Assembly: GCA_900544875.1 (NCBI GenBank)
Contig: UQWS01000002.1
Location: 1-64,000 of the forward strand
Source: an uncultured Collinsella sp.
Lineage (GTDB): Bacteria > Actinomycetota > Coriobacteriia > Coriobacteriales > Coriobacteriaceae
Length of the DNA: 64,000 nt
Direction of reading: 5' to 3'
How positions within the stretch are numbered: the first letter of the stretch is position 1; each line of letters opens with the position of its first letter. The notes beneath the pieces are model-generated. The model was not told the origin of the DNA. It worked only from the letters and a program-made list of their open reading frames with translations, and did not search any database. Positions 59,337 to 64,000 of the stretch are shown piece after piece. Position numbers and translations under genes: made by a program.

Positions 59337-60026
59337 ATGGAACAGCAACATTATCAGAGCCTGCAAGATCAGGCATACAACGCATTGCGCTCCAAGATCA
59401 TCTATGCCGAGCTCAAGCCCGGCACGCGCCTTTCGGCGATTGGTCTGGAAAAGGAGACGGGAATCGGGCGCACGCCCATTCGCGAGTCCTTTGTGCGCCT
59501 GCGCGAGCAGGAGCTGGTGGAAACGCGTCCCAAAAGCGGCACCTATGTCTCAAAAATCAGCATGGAGCGGGCCGAGAACGCCTGTTTCTTGCGCGAGAAA
59601 CTCGAGAGAAGCGTGCTCATCAAATGCTGTTCGGCCGCCACGCCCGAGCAAAAGCATCGGCTCGAGCAGGTTCTTGCCGAGTCCGAGTCGCTTGACCATC
59701 GCGAAACGCGTCGCTTTTTCGATCTGGACAACCTGTTCCACGAGACGTGTTTTGAGATTGCCGGCCGCCACATGTTGTGGGATTGGATGAAGAGCGTCAA
59801 CACGCATTTTGAGCGCTACAACTGGTTGCGTATGGTGTCGCAGGATTTGGATTGGGAGCCGATTCGTCGGCAGCATCGCCGGATTCTCGAGGCCATTAAG
59901 AAGGGCGATACCGACGCGGCGAGCTATTTGGCAGAGACGCACTTGCATCTGATGCCCGAGGAACAGGGCCCGGTTATCGCCTTGCATCCCGACTATTTCG
60001 AGCTGCCTAAAGACTCGGCTATCTAG
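59337..60026 (+). CDS. GntR-family regulator, FCD subfamily
   Basis: 229-aa regulator. The N-terminal winged helix contains 'LKPGTRLSAIGLEKETGIGRTPIRESFVRL'. The C-terminal FCD domain is all-helical with 'DLDNLFHETCFEIAG' and the metal-binding His in 'RQHRRILEAIKKGD' and 'ETHLHLM'. Such proteins usually sense carboxylic acids. It may control the upstream flavoprotein gene. Confidence 0.9.
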   Translation: MEQQHYQSLQDQAYNALRSKIIYAELKPGTRLSAIGLEKETGIGRTPIRESFVRLREQELVETRPKSGTYVSKISMERAENACFLREKLERSVLIKCCSAATPEQKHRLEQVLAESESLDHRETRRFFDLDNLFHETCFEIAGRHMLWDWMKSVNTHFERYNWLRMVSQDLDWEPIRRQHRRILEAIKKGDTDAASYLAETHLHLMPEEQGPVIALHPDYFELPKDSAI

Positions 60027-60146
60027 CTCGCCCCCTTTATTTGCTGCGATGAAATTAAGATCGTTCTGCGGCTCTGGTAGCGTAGGCAGTCCGTATAAAT
60101 GCCTAAAATGGCTCAGGCTGCCGACAATGGGGAAACGGGGTGCGCT

Positions 60147-61169
60147 ATGGCGCAGATGAGAATCAAGGACATTGCCGCCGAGGCGGGCGTGAGCCCGGCC
60201 ACGGTTTCGCGCTACCTCAATAACCGCCCCGGGCAGATGACCGAGGAAACCCGCGCCCGCATCGCGGCGGTTATCGAGCGCACCGGCTATCGCCCGCGTG
60301 CCGCCGCGCGTAATCTGCGCAGCTCGCGCACCAATCTCATCGGCGTGATCTTGGCAGACATCGCCAGCCCGTTCTCGAGCGCCATGCTCGAGGGTCTTTC
60401 CGCCAGCGCCGCCACGCGCGGCTGCTCGCTCATGACGGCCATTAGCGGCAACGACCCCGCCAAGGAGGCAGAGTCGCTCACCAGACTTATCGATGCCGGC
60501 GTGGACGGCCTGGTCGTCAACACCTGCGGCGGCAACAACGAGGCAATCGCCGCGGCCGCGGGACGCCTACCTGTTGTACTGCTCGACCGCGATGTTGCCA
60601 ATGGCGGCATCGATCTGGTGACCTCTAACAACCGTGAGCTGGTCGCCGGCCTGGTGGACGCCTTGGCCGCTGCGGGCAGCGAGCGCCTGTGCCTGCTCAC
60701 CGAGGCAAGCGACGATAGCCCCGTGCGTCACGAGCGCGCCGAGTCCTTTGCCGACGAGCTCTCGCGTCGCGGCCTGGCCGGCGAGGTCGTCACCCTGGCC
60801 GACGGTGGCGCCACGGGCGTCGGCCGCCTGGACGAGGACATCCGCGAGTACGCAGGTAGAAAGCTTGGCCTTATCGCCGCCAACGGTCTGGTCTTTCTGC
60901 GTCTGACCGAGGCGTTGGCGCAGCTGGGCCCCTCGCTGCCGGCGGGCCTCAAGATCGCGACGTTTGACGATTACCCCTGGAACCACGTGCTCTTTGGCGG
61001 CGTGACCACGGCCGCGCAGGACACCGTCGCCATCGCCGAGCGCGTAGTCGAGCGTCTGTCCGAGCGCATCGACGTTGTCACCACTACGGTAGGCGAGGCC
61101 GCAAGGCTAGCTCCCAAGCGCATCGTGATCCCCGGCTACATCGAACACCGCGCTTCGACCTCACGCTAG
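60147..61169 (+). CDS. LacI-family transcriptional regulator
   Basis: About 340-aa regulator. HTH 'RIKDIAAEAGVSPATVSRYL' and ligand domain 'LIGVILADIASPFSSAMLEGL' ... 'IATFDDYPWNHVL'. The start could be ATG 60147 or 60156; 60108 and 60099 are less likely. No sugar operon is adjacent and no CAACCGGTTG-like operator is near it. The target is unknown. Confidence 0.88.
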   Translation: MAQMRIKDIAAEAGVSPATVSRYLNNRPGQMTEETRARIAAVIERTGYRPRAAARNLRSSRTNLIGVILADIASPFSSAMLEGLSASAATRGCSLMTAISGNDPAKEAESLTRLIDAGVDGLVVNTCGGNNEAIAAAAGRLPVVLLDRDVANGGIDLVTSNNRELVAGLVDALAAAGSERLCLLTEASDDSPVRHERAESFADELSRRGLAGEVVTLADGGATGVGRLDEDIREYAGRKLGLIAANGLVFLRLTEALAQLGPSLPAGLKIATFDDYPWNHVLFGGVTTAAQDTVAIAERVVERLSERIDVVTTTVGEAARLAPKRIVIPGYIEHRASTSR

Positions 61170-61312
61170 CTTGTGATCGCGCGTAAGTCAGACAGCCTGT
61201 TCACGCACGTTTTTTGAGCGCTTGATACGCTTTAACCCTGCGGAAACATTTTTCTGCGATAGTATCTGCGATATAGACCAGTCGAAACCCGCCCGAAAGA
61301 AAGGGGAGCGAC

Positions 61313-62650
61313 ATGAACCAGCAGAACATCGATTACGTACTCCGCTCCGTAGAGCAGCGTGATATCCGCTTTGTGCGTCTGTGGTTTGTCGACATTCTCG
61401 GCCGCCTCAAAAACTTTGCTATTAGCCCCGAGGACCTCGAGGTCGCATTTGAGGAGGGCATTGGCTTTGACGGCTCGGCCATCGAGGGCTTTGCCACGCC
61501 CGAGGAAGCCGATATGCTGGCGTTTCCCGATGCCTCGACCTTCCAGATTCTGCCGTGGCGCCCGAGCCACAACGGCGTCGCCCGCGTGTTCTGCGACGTG
61601 TGCACCCCCGATTGCAAGCCGTTTGCCGGCGACCCGCGCGATGCCCTGCGCCGCATGTTCCACAAGGCCGAGAAGGCTGGCTATCTGCTTAACGTGGGCG
61701 CCGAGCTGGAGTACTACTACTTCCCCGACGAGCACACTCCCGAGCCGCTCGACAACGTGGGCTACTTCGATCTTTCGGTGAGCGATGCCGCTCGCGACCT
61801 GCGTCGCAACACGGTCCTCACGCTCGAGAAGATGTCCGTGCCCGTGGAGTGCACCTTCCACGCCGCCGGTCGCTCGCAGCATGGCATGAGCCTGCGTCAC
61901 GCCGAGGCCCTGAGCATGTCCGACGCTATCACCACGGCCAAACTCATCATTAAGCAGCAGGCCTACGAGAGCGGTTGCCACGCCTCCTTTATGCCCAAGC
62001 CGTTGGCGGGCGAGGACGGCAGCGCCATGTTTTTGCATCAGTCGCTGTTCGACCACGATGGCAACAACGTCTTTTGGGGCGAGGACGACGAGAAGTACCA
62101 CCTCTCCGAAATCGCCAAGCACTACATGGCCGGCATCTTGGCGCACGCGCGCGAGATCAGTGCCATCACCAACCCCACGGTCAACTCGTACAAGCGCATC
62201 ACTACGGGTGGCGACTCCGTGCCGCAGTACGCCACGTGGGGCCTGCGCAACCGCGCGAGTATGGTCCGCATTCCGGTCTACAAGCCCGGCAAGCCGCTGT
62301 CCACGCGCATCGAGCTGCGCAGTCCCGACCCCATGGCCAACCCGTATCTGGTCAACGCCGTCACGCTGGCTGCTGGTCTCGACGGCCTCGAGCGCAAGCT
62401 GGAGCTCCCGCCCGAGGCCACGGCCGAGACGCTCAAGCTCAACGACCGCCAGATGCTCGAGGCCGGTTATACACCGCTGCCGCGCTCGCTCAAAGAGGCG
62501 CTCGACGTGTTTGAGGACTCGCAGTTTATGAAGGATGCCCTCGGCGAGCACATCCACAGTTTCTTCCTCAAAAAGAAGCGCGACGAGTGGCATAAGTTTG
62601 AGTCTACGATCACCGAGTGGGAGATCAAGCACTACCTGGCGAACTCCTAA
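61313..62650 (+). CDS. Glutamine-synthetase-family protein with altered metal sites
   Basis: 445-aa protein of the GlnA type I fold. Retained: 'GFDGSAIEGF' (Asp50 loop), E131/E133 in 'GAELEYYYF', 'FMPKPLAGEDGSAM', 'NRASMVRIP' and E334 in 'RIELRSPDPMANPYL'. In functional GS the motif HHE...SQHEI supplies two metal-1 Glu ligands; here it reads FHA...SQHGM (A184, G191). The metal-2 His of GMH is F240, and the flap Glu of PGYE is D301. Classical glutamine synthesis is therefore doubtful. Possible roles are another ligase activity or regulation. It is followed by a GlnR-like gene. Confidence 0.85.
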   Translation: MNQQNIDYVLRSVEQRDIRFVRLWFVDILGRLKNFAISPEDLEVAFEEGIGFDGSAIEGFATPEEADMLAFPDASTFQILPWRPSHNGVARVFCDVCTPDCKPFAGDPRDALRRMFHKAEKAGYLLNVGAELEYYYFPDEHTPEPLDNVGYFDLSVSDAARDLRRNTVLTLEKMSVPVECTFHAAGRSQHGMSLRHAEALSMSDAITTAKLIIKQQAYESGCHASFMPKPLAGEDGSAMFLHQSLFDHDGNNVFWGEDDEKYHLSEIAKHYMAGILAHAREISAITNPTVNSYKRITTGGDSVPQYATWGLRNRASMVRIPVYKPGKPLSTRIELRSPDPMANPYLVNAVTLAAGLDGLERKLELPPEATAETLKLNDRQMLEAGYTPLPRSLKEALDVFEDSQFMKDALGEHIHSFFLKKKRDEWHKFESTITEWEIKHYLANS

Positions 62651-62700
62651 TCGCGCTGGCTTGTTCCAGTACGATTGAGCTCATTTCTTTGGAGGCCGAT

Positions 62701-63363
62701 ATGTCCGAAAAGAGTGCCCTGTTCATGGCGCGCACGACGCGCTTCCACGAGTTTGCCCGCAGCTTGACGACTACCCTGGGTGTCGAGGTGAGCCTGGCCA
62801 CCCCCGATTCGCCGACTGCGGCGCACGACTTTGACCTGCTGATCCTCGATTCCGATGGCATCCGTAGCGACCGCATCGATCAGATTGCCAAGTGGCTTGA
62901 CGATCGCGGCGGTGTCCCCATGCTGGTGATTGTCGACGACGAGGCACTCGGCACCTTGCGCCTGCCCAATCACGCGCATGCCGACTTTGTATGCCCTACG
63001 GCGACGCCCAACGAGCTCAAGGCTCGCGCGCAGCGTCTGATGGGCGAGGAGGAGACCGTCACCGCCGACGATGTGCTCAACATCGATAACCTCGAGATCA
63101 ACCTGGCCACCTACCAGGTGACGCTCGATAACGAGCCCATCGACCTTACGCTGATGGAGTACTCGTTGCTGAGCTTTTTGGCAACACACCCCAACCGTGC
63201 CTACAGCCGCGAGGTGTTGCTGCACCGCGTGTGGGGCTTTGAGTACTGCGGCGGCACGCGCACCGTCGACGTGCACATCCGACGCATCCGTTCCAAGGTG
63301 GGGCCGCAGATCGCGGCGCACATCACCACCGTCCGCGGCGTGGGCTATCTGTTTAAGGACTAG
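62701..63363 (+). CDS. Atypical OmpR-family regulator, GlnR-like
   Basis: 220-aa orphan regulator. The receiver-like domain keeps D50 in 'LLILDSDG' but lacks the N-terminal acidic pair and the conserved Lys (TATP in place of TKPF). The winged helix is intact: 'TLMEYSLLSFLATHPNRAYSREVLLHRVWG' and 'GTRTVDVHIRRIRSKVG'. This resembles actinobacterial GlnR, a phosphorylation-independent nitrogen regulator, and the position 50 bp after a glnA homologue agrees. No histidine kinase is adjacent. ATG 62701 follows TTTGGAGG. Confidence 0.83.
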   Translation: MSEKSALFMARTTRFHEFARSLTTTLGVEVSLATPDSPTAAHDFDLLILDSDGIRSDRIDQIAKWLDDRGGVPMLVIVDDEALGTLRLPNHAHADFVCPTATPNELKARAQRLMGEEETVTADDVLNIDNLEINLATYQVTLDNEPIDLTLMEYSLLSFLATHPNRAYSREVLLHRVWGFEYCGGTRTVDVHIRRIRSKVGPQIAAHITTVRGVGYLFKD

Positions 63364-63384
63364 CAAGTAAATAGAGGAATGTGA

Positions 63385-63414
63385 GGGTACCGGAGATTTC
63401 TCCAGTACCCTTTT
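63385..63414 (+). terminator. Intrinsic terminator of the GlnR-like gene
   Basis: GGGTAC-c-GGAG-ATTT-CTCC-a-GTACCC followed by TTTT. Confidence 0.88.
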
Positions 63415-63545
63415 CTCGTTTAGGGCGAGAAGAAGACCTTTCACCGATTTAAAGTGTGTCAGTAAAAACAATATCAAACGTATAGCACTATCTCACGAAT
63501 ATCATTTAGTTACCGTATCTCCCTACTGCACGGATGGAGGAAGAA

Positions 63546-64000
63546 ATGCGTTATTCGAGAAAGGTGATTGTCGGATTCATAGTATTGCTTGCCGCCCTGA
63601 TGTCTCCAAGGTTGGTTTTTGGAGACGACGACTTGGTTCGTGTCACACCGCAAATAGCTGTGGAGCAAGCGCAAGCTTTCTTTGATGACGTATCGGATGA
63701 GCCGGTGACCGCTTGTGACCCAGTAAAAATGGTGAATTCCGATGGGGAATCAATCGGGTATATCGTTCGCGCGAAGCGGGATGACGTTAACTATGGCTAC
63801 GTCGTATTTGATTCAGAGCGATCTTGGTGGATCAGCGAATACTGCTTGGCTCCGAACGCCCCTATGCCCATTGAGAATACAAGCGATGAAATAGCCCTTC
63901 TCGCATCCCAAGATGACATCGTTGCTTTGAAATTTGACGAGCTGTCTTTTGGTATTGCAGATCTGGATAATAACGTTGTTTTAGATGAGAAGGGATGCCG
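63546..64000 (+). CDS. Secreted protein, partial (runs off the window)
   Basis: ATG 63546 behind GGATGGAGG opens a frame that stays open to the window end (151 codons). It starts with a signal peptide 'RKVIVGFIVLLAALM', with likely cleavage near residue 25. The next region contains 'TPQIAVEQAQAFFDDV' and 'GYVVFDSERSWWISEYC', which recall the propeptide part of secreted cysteine peptidases of the streptopain kind. This is only a resemblance. Base composition is more AT-rich than the neighbouring genes, suggesting transfer. Confidence 0.7.
   Translation, partial: MRYSRKVIVGFIVLLAALMSPRLVFGDDDLVRVTPQIAVEQAQAFFDDVSDEPVTACDPVKMVNSDGESIGYIVRAKRDDVNYGYVVFDSERSWWISEYCLAPNAPMPIENTSDEIALLASQDDIVALKFDELSFGIADLDNNVVLDEKGC

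Overview
The window looks like a chromosomal segment of a gut Coriobacteriia species, most likely Collinsella. This is inferred from the high-GC codon usage and from the gene mix: a nickel-pincer lactate racemase locus, tandem YhgE/Pip proteins, feoA-feoA-feoB, the Kdp system, and a GlnR-like orphan regulator beside a glnA homologue. No rRNA, CRISPR array, transposase gene or prophage was seen. I could not run database searches; all identifications come from motifs and family knowledge.

Layout. 1-850: two tandem tRNA-Arg(ACG) cassettes with duplicated 3' tails and structured repeats. 855-3296: a large TPR-like protein of unknown role. 3389-3777: tRNA-Ser(GCT) with the same kind of repeat. 3801-7298: a D,D-carboxypeptidase divergent from a VanR/VanS-like two-component pair. 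7402-10498: an orphan pstB followed by a PhoB/PhoR-like pair. 10694-12758: a Wzz-type adaptor, BY-kinase and PHP phosphatase with no polysaccharide enzymes nearby. 12798-15525: GNAT and htpG. 15526-15890: inverted repeats. 15975-20939: two YhgE/Pip proteins. 21140-24879: DMT transporter, M20 amidohydrolase and MFS transporter. 25184-29569: hisS and ppc.

29989-34605 is a lactate-racemase locus: larA-larD on the plus strand and larB-larC-tetR on the minus strand. The catalytic residues of LarA fall at the same positions as in the Lactiplantibacillus plantarum enzyme. LarC stops after its LarC1 half, and no LarE is present. Two very long perfect hairpins bracket larA-larD. 34720-37399: serB and aspS. 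37705-44182: a LacI regulator, three identical operators, an EbgA/LacZ-type beta-galactosidase with an EbgC-like partner, and an amino-acid permease. 44605-48372: HPr, feoA-feoA-feoB and a FeoB-associated Cys-rich protein. 48670-56933: kdpDE (minus) divergent from kdpFABC (plus), flanked by two direct copies of a ~125-bp hairpin repeat. 57181-63363: an OYE-type flavoprotein reductase, GntR and LacI regulators, a glutamine-synthetase homologue that lacks several metal ligands, and a GlnR-like atypical response regulator. The window ends inside a secreted protein gene.

The most interesting material is non-coding. A structured element with compensatory base changes is attached to duplicated tRNA 3' ends at an exact 190-bp period. 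Two giant hairpins share a conserved 12x12 internal loop although their stems are unrelated. A hairpin array has an exact 62-bp period. The most interesting proteins are the glutamine-synthetase homologue with a disrupted active site and the truncated LarC.
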